Source: Ruminococcoides sp052118065 (GTDB lineage: Bacteria > Bacillota > Clostridia > Oscillospirales > Acutalibacteraceae). From it: 43,652 nucleotides of DNA. The DNA lies in the NCBI GenBank assembly GCA_052118065.1, contig JBQKHY010000021.1, forward strand, positions 1 to 43,652. The letters run 5' to 3'. Below, in pieces: positions 36,152 through 43,652 of the stretch. Every line of letters starts with the position of its first letter. The stretch's first letter is position 1. The notes under the pieces are model-generated. The model was given only the letters and a program-made list of their open reading frames with translations, did no database searches and had not been told where the DNA came from. The translations under genes were made by a program, and so were the position numbers.

Positions 36152-37433
36152 CTTTTAAGTCATTCCCCTTTACTACAATATTATCATATAAAGAAATCGT
36201 TTCTCCATTATACAAGTTTGTATTATCTGAAGAAGGATCACAAATAACAAAATCAGAACCGGAATAAATAATATTTACCTGTTTAAACTGAAGTTCATTG
36301 CCATATAGTACATATACACCCTGAACTTTCTTCTTGCTTGACTTCTGGTTACCCTTACTATCTTCTGTAATCTTAGTTACATAATCAGTATGAAGAGCAT
36401 CCTTATTAACTCTTATACCTTCATAAGTTTTTAGACAAATTTCAACATTTTCTTTTCTAACAGAAGCTAGTTCTGAATTCATATAATTACACTTCAAAAC
36501 TAGAATACTGTCTCCACCCTTTTTATCTTGGTTGATAGATTCAATAGATGCAGGAATTGTACTTGTTGAAGCATAAGGCATATTTACTGTAATTGAATCA
36601 TAGTTAGTTGACTTTAATGTTAAAGCCTCTTCCTTAGAAATCGGACAAATTACATACCAGTTTACACTGGTTACAAGTTTACCGATTGTATCGCTTGAAA
36701 CTTTATTTGGCTTTTGCTTAAGTAATTTATTGTACTTTGTAATTGTCATTGAATTCGCATTTTTGTACTTATAAATTGACTCATAACCATCAGCAGAAGA
36801 AACAAAACAACCGGCTTGAGAAGCCTTTACAGAACCTACTGCTTTATTAGATGTGTTCTGTAGTTCTTGTTTCTGTGCCTTTAAGTCAGTTAATCTGCTT
36901 GAAATATCAACATTCTTACCTGCTACTAACATTCTTTCGGTAATTAGATATGTAATATCATCAACATAATTTTCACTATCAAGAAAGTTTTTATCTGCAA
37001 TACGAGAATTTAGTTCTGTAATAGAATTATTAATCTGACTATTAACAGTATCAATACCAACATCACCGTTTGATGCAGTAGAACTTAACTTCTTAAGTCT
37101 AGTGATTTCACTATTAATATCTTCAAGTTTGTTGTTATTAAGTACATCATCTTCTGAACTGTAAATATCAGCTACCTTTTCATTCTTTGCAACTTTGTCA
37201 CCATCATCGCAAGAGAAAGAAATAATACCGTCTGTACTGTTCTTTACTAACTTTTCATTCCTGACAATAATTGCATCTTTATAAAGAGAGTCAGTTGCAG
37301 TAATCTGTGTTGCTACTTCTGTATCTACACCATTAAGGTCAAACACTGAACTAATGAAAACATAAATAACATATATAATTATAAAAATACATATTGCACT
37401 AATAATAATTCTTTTTGTCTTTTTATTAATCAT
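36132..37433 (-). CDS. HlyD-like membrane-anchored adaptor protein
   Basis: 433 residues. One N-terminal membrane helix (IIISAICIFIIIYVIYVFIS) precedes a biotinyl-lipoyl-like segment (TDGIISFSCDDGDKVAKNEK). A coiled-coil hairpin follows (residues about 105-200, with EINSEITRLKKLSS and RLTDLKAQKQELQN), then a beta-barrel part. This fits the HlyD/efflux adaptor fold without a transporter next to it. A HlyD-like gene between miaA and yggS is seen in many Ruminococcaceae and Lachnospiraceae; its role is unknown. It overlaps miaA by 8 bases and yggS by 20. Confidence 0.75.
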   Translation of the reverse strand: MINKKTKRIIISAICIFIIIYVIYVFISSVFDLNGVDTEVATQITATDSLYKDAIIVRNEKLVKNSTDGIISFSCDDGDKVAKNEKVADIYSSEDDVLNNNKLEDINSEITRLKKLSSTASNGDVGIDTVNSQINNSITELNSRIADKNFLDSENYVDDITYLITERMLVAGKNVDISSRLTDLKAQKQELQNTSNKAVGSVKASQAGCFVSSADGYESIYKYKNANSMTITKYNKLLKQKPNKVSSDTIGKLVTSVNWYVICPISKEEALTLKSTNYDSITVNMPYASTSTIPASIESINQDKKGGDSILVLKCNYMNSELASVRKENVEICLKTYEGIRVNKDALHTDYVTKITEDSKGNQKSSKKKVQGVYVLYGNELQFKQVNIIYSGSDFVICDPSSDNTNLYNGETISLYDNIVVKGNDLKDGKIIN

Positions 37434-38355
37434 CTTTTGCCTCGTCTATATATTCAAAAACATTCTTTATTAATTCTTCACTGTTAAGTTTACTTATATC
37501 AAACCATTTAATGTTTTTATCTCTTTTAAACCAAGTTAACTGTCTTTTTGCATATCTTCTTGTATTCATCTTTAATGTTTCAACACAATTTTCTAAAGTA
37601 TCTTCGCCCTTTAAATAAGGGAAAAATTCTTTATAACCAATGGCTTTTTTAGCAGTTAAACTAAGGTTATTGTTCATAAGGTTTTTAGCTTCTTCTAAAA
37701 CTCCTTGTTGAACCATTATGTCAACTCTTTTATTAATTCTATCATAAAGGAACTGTCTATCTTCTGCATATAAACCAATTTTTATTGGGTTATATGGTGA
37801 CTCAACCATCAGAGCTTCTTTGTCAACTTGTGACTTAGGTTTGCCTGTTAGATAATATACTTCTAATGCTCTTGCAATTCGCTTATGGTTGATTTCTTTT
37901 GATAGTTTATCATAGGACTCTTTATCTACCTTTTCAAGTTCTAGGAGCAATTCTTCATCACTTTTGGAATTTAATTTATTTCGTAACTGTTCATCAACCT
38001 TTTGTTCAGTAAACTGAACATTGTTAAGTAATGAATCAACATAAAGTCCTGTACCACCTACAAGAATCGGTAATTTATTTTTATTTAAAATTTCTTTAAT
38101 TGCAATATTTGCATCCTTACAATAATCTGCTACTGAATAGTTTGTTGATGGTGGAAGAAAGTCCATTATATAATGCTTTATTCCATCCATTTCTTCTACA
38201 GTAGGCTTAGCTGTTCCAATATCCATATCTTTGTAGATTTGCATTGAATCAGCTGAAACTATTTCGCCATTATATTTCTTAGCAACTGCAATAGAAAGGC
38301 TTGTTTTGCCGGATGCAGTAGGTCCGATTATTGAAATAATTTTTATCTTATCCAT
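37426..38355 (-). CDS. miaA: tRNA dimethylallyltransferase
   Basis: 309 residues. P-loop in ISIIGPTASGKTSLSIAVAK, then SADSMQIYKDMDIGTAKPT, PILVGGTGLYVDSLL, and the C-terminal block KRQLTWFKRDKNIKWFDI. It adds a dimethylallyl group to A37 of tRNAs reading codons that start with U. It lies 4 bases after mutL, the usual order. Confidence 0.96.
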   Translation of the reverse strand: MDKIKIISIIGPTASGKTSLSIAVAKKYNGEIVSADSMQIYKDMDIGTAKPTVEEMDGIKHYIMDFLPPSTNYSVADYCKDANIAIKEILNKNKLPILVGGTGLYVDSLLNNVQFTEQKVDEQLRNKLNSKSDEELLLELEKVDKESYDKLSKEINHKRIARALEVYYLTGKPKSQVDKEALMVESPYNPIKIGLYAEDRQFLYDRINKRVDIMVQQGVLEEAKNLMNNNLSLTAKKAIGYKEFFPYLKGEDTLENCVETLKMNTRRYAKRQLTWFKRDKNIKWFDISKLNSEELIKNVFEYIDEAKDD

Positions 38356-38359
38356 TTAG

Positions 38360-40474
38360 TTATGCCCTTCCAAACTGTTTTTCAATTTCATATTTAGAAA
38401 GTTCAATACATACAGGTCTGCCATGAGGACAATATCTTATACTGTCATCAGAAAAAACTGTTTTCGCAATATCAATCAGTTCCTTAGCAGTACTACTGTC
38501 ACCTGCTTTTATTGCTGAACGGCAAGAAATATTGTGATAAATCCATTCCATATGCTCACTCATAACATTCTTTCTGTTTTCAGCTATGTAACCACAAATT
38601 TCAATAATAGTATCTTCAATATCATCATTTCTTAGGTATGATGGTGCACTTCTCACAATCAAAGTACCATTACCAAAGTCCTCTACATCAAATCCAACAT
38701 TCTTGAACATATTTAAATGTTCAATTGCTACAGTATATTCATTTTTTTCAAGTGTAACTGTAATTGGAATTAATAGTAGCTGAACAGAACCTGTTCCTTT
38801 TTCACGCTTTAGCTTTTCAAAGATTATTCTTTCATGCGCTGCATGCTTATCTATTAAAACAAGTTTGTTGTTATCAGTTTCTACAATGATATATGTATTC
38901 ATTGCTTCGCCAATAAATCTAAAACTTTGCTTGTCTTCATCAATTAATGTTTTAATTTCTATATTTTCAGAAGAAGAATTTGTTTGTCTTTCTGTCGGTA
39001 ATACAACATCAACATTACTTTTCTTTTCTTCTGATATATTCTTTGCTTCGGGAGTAATTTTTTCAAGTTCAAGTTCTTCAAAAGGATTAACCTTTTGTAC
39101 TTCCTGATTCTCCGGAGTTTCTTCTTTTACTTCATTTACATTTGTTTCAAGCTTACTTTCAGATGAAACATTATTATCTATATTATTACATACAGTATTG
39201 TTTGTAGTTTGATTGTTTTCTGATAGTTTCTTGTTATTCTCAAGAAATTCCATATACTTCTTTTGAACAGAGGAACTATCGGAAACTTTTTTCACTTTAT
39301 TATACTTTACATTTTTTGTTGGTAAATCCAGTTCATCAAAAATACTTTTTTCTCTTGGCTTTTCTGGTGCTTTTTGAACCAATTTTTGAGGTTCTTTGTT
39401 AATAACCTTATTAGCCAAATTAAAAGGATTTAGAGGCTTTATATTTACAGTATTGTTGTGATTTAGTACTGCTTCTTTTCTACTGTCACCACGAAGCAAA
39501 GCTGATTTAACACCATGATAAACTGTATCAAAAACAGGTCTTTCGTTAATAAATCTAACTTCTATTTTAGACGGATGAACATTTACATCAACTGCTTCAG
39601 GACTTATCTGTAAATTAAGAACACAAGAAGGAAATTTGCCAATCATAATTGAACCTTTACAGGCTTCTTCTAGTGCAACAGAAATTGTCCTTGACTTTAC
39701 AAAACGACCATTAATAAATGTGTTTTGCATATTCCTATTTGCTCGACCATTTGTAGGTCTGCTGATATAACCGGTTAACTTCATACCGTTAAGTTCATAA
39801 TCAACAGGTATAAGTGTTGAGGCAAAATCTCTGCCATATACAGCATAAATTGATGACATTAATTTACCATCACCGGCGGTTTTTAGGACTCTCTTATTAT
39901 CTCTAATAAAAGTAATTGCAATTTCAGGATGTGATAAAGCTATCTTATCAATTACACTTGCAACTGCATTACCCTCAGCAACATCCTTTTTAAGGAATTT
40001 ATATCTAGCCGGTACATTGTAGAAAAGATTTCTCATAATAAATGTTGTACCATCAGGACAACCGGCATCATCAAAAGAAATTTCTTCTCCACCATCAATT
40101 TCATAAGCTGAACCTATATTTTCTTCTTTAGCTTTAGTTATTAGCTGAACCTTTGAAACTGATGAAATTGATGCTAAGGCTTCACCTCTAAAACCAAGTG
40201 TGCCTATCTTTTCAAGGTCACTATCAACTGAAATTTTGCTGGTAGCATTTCTCTTAAAAGCGTTTCGTACATCTTCTTTAAGGATACCGCAACCGTTATC
40301 AGTAATACGAAGATAATCAATACCACCATGCATAATTTCAACTGTAATTTGAGTTGCCCCGGCATCTATAGAATTCTCAAGTAATTCTTTTACAACAGAT
40401 GAAGGACGCTCTACAACTTCACCGGCAGCAATTAATTCTGCCGTATGTTTATCAAGTACATTTATTCTACCCAT
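38360..40474 (-). CDS. mutL: DNA mismatch repair protein MutL
   Basis: 704 residues from ATG 40474 (MGRINVLDKHTAELIAAGEV), 8 bases after AGGTGG; the GTG before it is within that site. The GHKL ATPase motifs ELLENSIDAGATQI, ITDNGCGI and LGFRGEALASISSV are intact. The C-terminal endonuclease motif LIDKHAAHERIIFEKL (DQHA-x2-E-x4-E type) and CPHGRPVCIELSKYEIEKQF (zinc site) show a nicking MutL without MutH. The linker between is 150 residues, low in complexity. It couples MutS to strand cleavage. Three bases separate mutS from the ribosome-binding site. Confidence 0.97.
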   Translation of the reverse strand: MGRINVLDKHTAELIAAGEVVERPSSVVKELLENSIDAGATQITVEIMHGGIDYLRITDNGCGILKEDVRNAFKRNATSKISVDSDLEKIGTLGFRGEALASISSVSKVQLITKAKEENIGSAYEIDGGEEISFDDAGCPDGTTFIMRNLFYNVPARYKFLKKDVAEGNAVASVIDKIALSHPEIAITFIRDNKRVLKTAGDGKLMSSIYAVYGRDFASTLIPVDYELNGMKLTGYISRPTNGRANRNMQNTFINGRFVKSRTISVALEEACKGSIMIGKFPSCVLNLQISPEAVDVNVHPSKIEVRFINERPVFDTVYHGVKSALLRGDSRKEAVLNHNNTVNIKPLNPFNLANKVINKEPQKLVQKAPEKPREKSIFDELDLPTKNVKYNKVKKVSDSSSVQKKYMEFLENNKKLSENNQTTNNTVCNNIDNNVSSESKLETNVNEVKEETPENQEVQKVNPFEELELEKITPEAKNISEEKKSNVDVVLPTERQTNSSSENIEIKTLIDEDKQSFRFIGEAMNTYIIVETDNNKLVLIDKHAAHERIIFEKLKREKGTGSVQLLLIPITVTLEKNEYTVAIEHLNMFKNVGFDVEDFGNGTLIVRSAPSYLRNDDIEDTIIEICGYIAENRKNVMSEHMEWIYHNISCRSAIKAGDSSTAKELIDIAKTVFSDDSIRYCPHGRPVCIELSKYEIEKQFGRA

Positions 40475-40489
40475 AGCGTCCACCACCTT

Positions 40490-43096
40490 TTAAATCATAT
40501 TTTTTAGTTCATATAGTAAATTCATTGCTTCTATCGGTGTAAGTGTATTTACATCAACAGATTTTAACTTATCGGTTACTGCATTACTTGCAGTATCAAG
40601 GAGACTTAATTGCATATCTTCCTCGCTACTATGAGATGATATGTTGGCAAATGTTTCCTTATCATCAGTCTTACCGGAAGTAAGTTCTTTTAATATTTCT
40701 TTTGCTCTTTTAATAATCCAATCAGGTAGTCCTGCAAGTTTTGCTACTTCAATACCATAACTGTCATCAGCACCACCCGGAATAATTCTCCGCAAGAAAG
40801 TAATATCGTCACCACGCTTTTTAACTGCTATGTTGTAATTTTTAACTCCATCAAGAAGATTTTCCATAACAGTAAGTTCGTGATAATGTGTTGCAAACAG
40901 TGCCTTAGCACCTAACTTTTTCTTATCTGCAACAAATTCAAGAACTGCTCTTGCAATACTCATACCATCATAGGTACTTGTACCTCTACCGATTTCATCA
41001 AGGATAAGTAGAGAATTTTTAGTAGCTTTCTTTACAATATTTGCTACTTCATTCATTTCAACCATAAATGTTGATTGACCTGATGCTAAATCATCAGATG
41101 CACCTACTCTTGTGAAAATACTATCAACAACACCGATTTCTGCATAACTTGCAGGTACAAATGAACCCATTTGAGCCATTAGTACAATTAGTGCTACTTG
41201 TCGCATATATGTAGATTTACCTGCCATATTAGGACCTGTAATAATAGCAACCCTGTTACTATCGTTATCAAGTGTTACATCATTAGGAACAAATGGTGCT
41301 CCTGAAAGTAAGGCTTCAACTACCGGATGACGAGAGTCTTTCAAAATAATTTTATTAGACTGATTAACTTCAGGTCTTGTGTAGTTATTATCACTTGCAA
41401 CATTTGCAAGGCTAGTAAGTACATCAAGTGTTGCAATAGCCTTTGCAGTTTTTTCAATTCTATCAAGGTTATTTGCTACCACTTTTCTAATCTCATCAAA
41501 GATAGCATATTCCATACCGAATGAACGGTCTTTTGCACCTAGAATTCTTCCTTCCAGGTCTTTTAGTTCTTGGGTAATATATCGCTCACAATTGGTTAAA
41601 GTCTGTTTACGGATATATCCTTCCGGTACTTTATCTTTATAGGAATTTGTTACTTCAATATAGTAACCGAATACTCTATTGTAACCAACCTTTAACTTAG
41701 GAATACCTGTCTTTTCTTTTTGTTCAAGTTCAATTTGAGCAAGTAAAGAAGTACTGTTGTTCATATCAGAACGGACTGCATCAAGTTCTACGTTATAGCC
41801 CTCTTTGATAAGTCCACCTTCTCTAACAGAAAATGGTGGTTCTTCTTCAATAGCAGTATCAATTAACTGATGAATGTCCTCAAGAGTATCTATATCCTCA
41901 GTAAGTTTTCTCATAAGACTTGAATCAAATTTACTGATTAAATTCTTTATCTGTGGTAAATTCTCAAATGCACCACATAGAGAACGAAGTTCCCTGGCAT
42001 TGGCATTACCGTAAACTATCTTTGTCATTAATCTTTCAATATCAAAAATACCGATTAATGACTCAGTAATCTCTAGTCTTTGAACTGTATCATCAACCAA
42101 ATCAGCAATAGCACTTTGACGATTAAGAATTGTACCAATATTAAGTAATGGGTGTTCAAGCCAATATCTAAGAAGTCTTTTACCCATTGCGGTTTTTGTT
42201 TTATCCAGTAACCAAATAAGAGAACCTTTTTTCTCTTTATTCATCATAGTTCTGGTTAATTCAAGATTTCTTCTTGTGTTATAATCAAGGTTCATATACT
42301 GGTTTTCGTTATATACTTCAAAAGTATTGATTCTTTCATAACCGGTAATTTGAGTAACCTTTAGGTAACTTAACAAAGCACCCACAGAAGAAACCATTTC
42401 TTTTTTATCTTTGATACTGTTTACATCATTTTCTTTAAACTGTTTTTTCATAGCATCAAGACAAATAGAATAACCAAATTCATCATCAGTTAGCATTTCT
42501 ACAGATGCAGAAAGTTTTTCTTTGATGAAATTTGGCAAGGTTTTGAAATTAACAATTTCCCCACCTATTAAAATTTCCTTTGGATTGTAACTGATTAATT
42601 GGTCTTGTAGTTGATCTTGCAAGTCTTCACCGGAAATTTCTGTGATGAAAAGTTCACCTGTAGAAATATCACAGAAAGACAAACCAATCTTTTTGTTAGC
42701 CATAAAAGCTGATGAAATAAAGTTATTTTTACCTTCATCAAGCATACCGGACTCAATAACAGTACCCGGTGTAATAACTCTGATAATATCTCTCTTTACA
42801 AGACCTTTAGCTTTTGCAGGGTCTTCTGTTTGTTCACAAATTGCTACCTTGTAGCCTTTTTGAACAAGTCGTGCAATATAGCTTTCACAACTATGAAACG
42901 GAACACCACACATAGGTGCTCTTTCTTTTTGACCACAATCCCTGCCAGTGAGAGTTAAATCAAGTTCACGAGAAGCAAGTTTTGCATCATCAAAAAACAT
43001 CTCATAAAAGTCACCTAGTCTAAAGAACAGAATACTGTCTTTATTCTTTTCTTTAATTTCAAAATACTGTTTCATCATTGGTGACAATTCAGCCAT
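40490..43096 (-). CDS. mutS: DNA mismatch repair protein MutS
   Basis: 868 residues. The mismatch-recognition domain begins MMKQYFEIKEKNKDSILFFR, then GDFYEMFFDDAK, with the Phe-x-Glu wedge in FYEMF. Walker A is IITGPNMAGKSTYMRQVALI, Walker B is LLILDEIGRGTSTYDG, and there is ATHYHELTVME near the C-terminus. Length and order are standard MutS1. It recognises mispairs and recruits MutL. It lies directly downstream of the YlbF-family gene in the same transcript. Confidence 0.98.
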   Translation of the reverse strand: MAELSPMMKQYFEIKEKNKDSILFFRLGDFYEMFFDDAKLASRELDLTLTGRDCGQKERAPMCGVPFHSCESYIARLVQKGYKVAICEQTEDPAKAKGLVKRDIIRVITPGTVIESGMLDEGKNNFISSAFMANKKIGLSFCDISTGELFITEISGEDLQDQLQDQLISYNPKEILIGGEIVNFKTLPNFIKEKLSASVEMLTDDEFGYSICLDAMKKQFKENDVNSIKDKKEMVSSVGALLSYLKVTQITGYERINTFEVYNENQYMNLDYNTRRNLELTRTMMNKEKKGSLIWLLDKTKTAMGKRLLRYWLEHPLLNIGTILNRQSAIADLVDDTVQRLEITESLIGIFDIERLMTKIVYGNANARELRSLCGAFENLPQIKNLISKFDSSLMRKLTEDIDTLEDIHQLIDTAIEEEPPFSVREGGLIKEGYNVELDAVRSDMNNSTSLLAQIELEQKEKTGIPKLKVGYNRVFGYYIEVTNSYKDKVPEGYIRKQTLTNCERYITQELKDLEGRILGAKDRSFGMEYAIFDEIRKVVANNLDRIEKTAKAIATLDVLTSLANVASDNNYTRPEVNQSNKIILKDSRHPVVEALLSGAPFVPNDVTLDNDSNRVAIITGPNMAGKSTYMRQVALIVLMAQMGSFVPASYAEIGVVDSIFTRVGASDDLASGQSTFMVEMNEVANIVKKATKNSLLILDEIGRGTSTYDGMSIARAVLEFVADKKKLGAKALFATHYHELTVMENLLDGVKNYNIAVKKRGDDITFLRRIIPGGADDSYGIEVAKLAGLPDWIIKRAKEILKELTSGKTDDKETFANISSHSSEEDMQLSLLDTASNAVTDKLKSVDVNTLTPIEAMNLLYELKNMI

Positions 43097-43126
43097 ACTC
43101 TCACTTCCTTTCTAAATAGATATTAA

Positions 43127-43537
43127 TTAGCCACAACTACTACAACCGCTACAGTCACCGCTACAACCCTGGTGTACATCAGTTGTTTCAGGATCTTCAC
43201 CATTTGCTGAGTTTGTAATAATAGCAGCTACTCTACCTACAATCTTATCTAGTTCAGACTTTGCTTCATTATAAGCAATCATATGCTCATTCTGCATAAT
43301 CTTACCATAGATTTCACGCATTTCGTTATTAAAGCTCTGAATCTTTTCTTGGTCTCTGTCTTTCTTCATACCTTCTTCGTTAATGGCAATTCTCTTTAGG
43401 TTGAATTCACCGATTAAATCTTGAAGTTCTTTATCTGCATCTGATGCAATTCTTTCACTTTCCATCTTAGCATAACATTCTTCTTCTTGAAGAAGTTTAC
43501 CGATTTCTCTTGCCATAGAAACAATTTTTTCTTCCAT
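43127..43537 (-). CDS. YlbF/YmcA family protein with Cys-rich tail
   Basis: 136 residues. The first ~110 residues are a helical Com_YlbF domain (IGKLLQEEECYAKMESERIA, then QDLIGEFNLKRIAINEEGMK). In Bacillus the relatives YlbF/YmcA form a complex that affects mRNA decay with RNase Y and controls competence and sporulation. The last residues HQGCSGDCSGCSSCG carry four cysteines. B. subtilis YmcA and YlbF likewise bind iron-sulfur clusters. GAGGAGAATAAC precedes the ATG. mutS follows 30 bases later. Confidence 0.85.
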   Translation of the reverse strand: MEEKIVSMAREIGKLLQEEECYAKMESERIASDADKELQDLIGEFNLKRIAINEEGMKKDRDQEKIQSFNNEMREIYGKIMQNEHMIAYNEAKSELDKIVGRVAAIITNSANGEDPETTDVHQGCSGDCSGCSSCG

Positions 43538-43652
43538 TGTTATTCTCCTCGTATAATAAAGTAGTAGTATTTATAGACCCTCTCCAAGGTCTGTGTGCTA
43601 TAATGATAGAGATACTGTGGATTGTTTACATTCTCCTACCACTTGATGGTTT
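43538..43652 (-). other. Window edge upstream of the YlbF-family gene
   Basis: About 115 bases. A frame running in from the edge (NHQVVGECKQSTVSLSL, stop at about 43600) could be the end of an upstream gene, which in this locus is often miaB. The residues are not diagnostic. No strong promoter is visible. Confidence 0.2.

Overview
The window looks like low-GC Clostridia (Ruminococcus/Lachnospira-like Firmicutes). It has two very different halves. From about 27,270 to the right end is ordinary chromosome, all on the minus strand: a YlbF-family gene, mutS, mutL, miaA, a HlyD-like gene, yggS, sepF, ylmH, divIVA, ileS, lspA, an rluD-type pseudouridine synthase, rplS with a probable L19 leader, two signal peptidase I genes and tRNA-Ser(GGA). 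This is the classic Firmicutes mismatch-repair, cell-division and translation cluster. Gene spacing is tight, with several overlaps, so long operons are likely.

From the left edge to about 27,200 is an AT-rich accessory element, also almost entirely on the minus strand. It carries a tyrosine recombinase with a dif-like 11-6-11 site beside it, a ribbon-helix-helix protein, two AbrB-like proteins, SSB, a secreted GH25 lysozyme with Ig-like repeats, a class B sortase, a radical SAM protein, a DUF2325 coiled-coil protein, a DnaD-like protein, an XRE regulator, a PcfK/PcfJ pair typical of conjugative elements, DUF4314, an HD-domain protein, an ASCH protein, two 20-residue leucine-rich-repeat paralogues and many small unknown genes. 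No capsid, relaxase or cas gene is visible. The element is therefore an integrated plasmid/ICE-like or atypical phage-like element whose remainder lies to the left. tRNA-Ser, whose 3' end faces the element, is a plausible boundary.

Four features stand out. (1) There are three type V-A-like (Cas12a-type) CRISPR arrays with 4, 11 and 7 repeats and no cas genes. Each has its own sigma70-like promoter; two keep a shared leader box and one has lost its leader. (2) About twelve intergenic regions share a bipartite promoter, TTTATTT-N15-CATTATA, usually fused to the T-run of the preceding terminator. In at least eight of these regions it is followed by a leader hairpin whose arms covary and whose GGAGTTT loop can pair with AAACTC just before the gene. 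(3) A second set of sigma70 promoters carries the operator-like core GTAGTACC / GTACCTAC in the 17-bp spacer. (4) The region 25,700-27,100 has almost no protein genes but is full of hairpins and GNRA tetraloops. It contains a tRNA-like gene with a perfect tRNA body but a 48-nt anticodon loop, and internal promoters. It resembles the large ornate phage/plasmid RNAs (GOLLD/ROOL type), though I cannot assign a family.

All family names come from reading motifs by eye. No database search was run.
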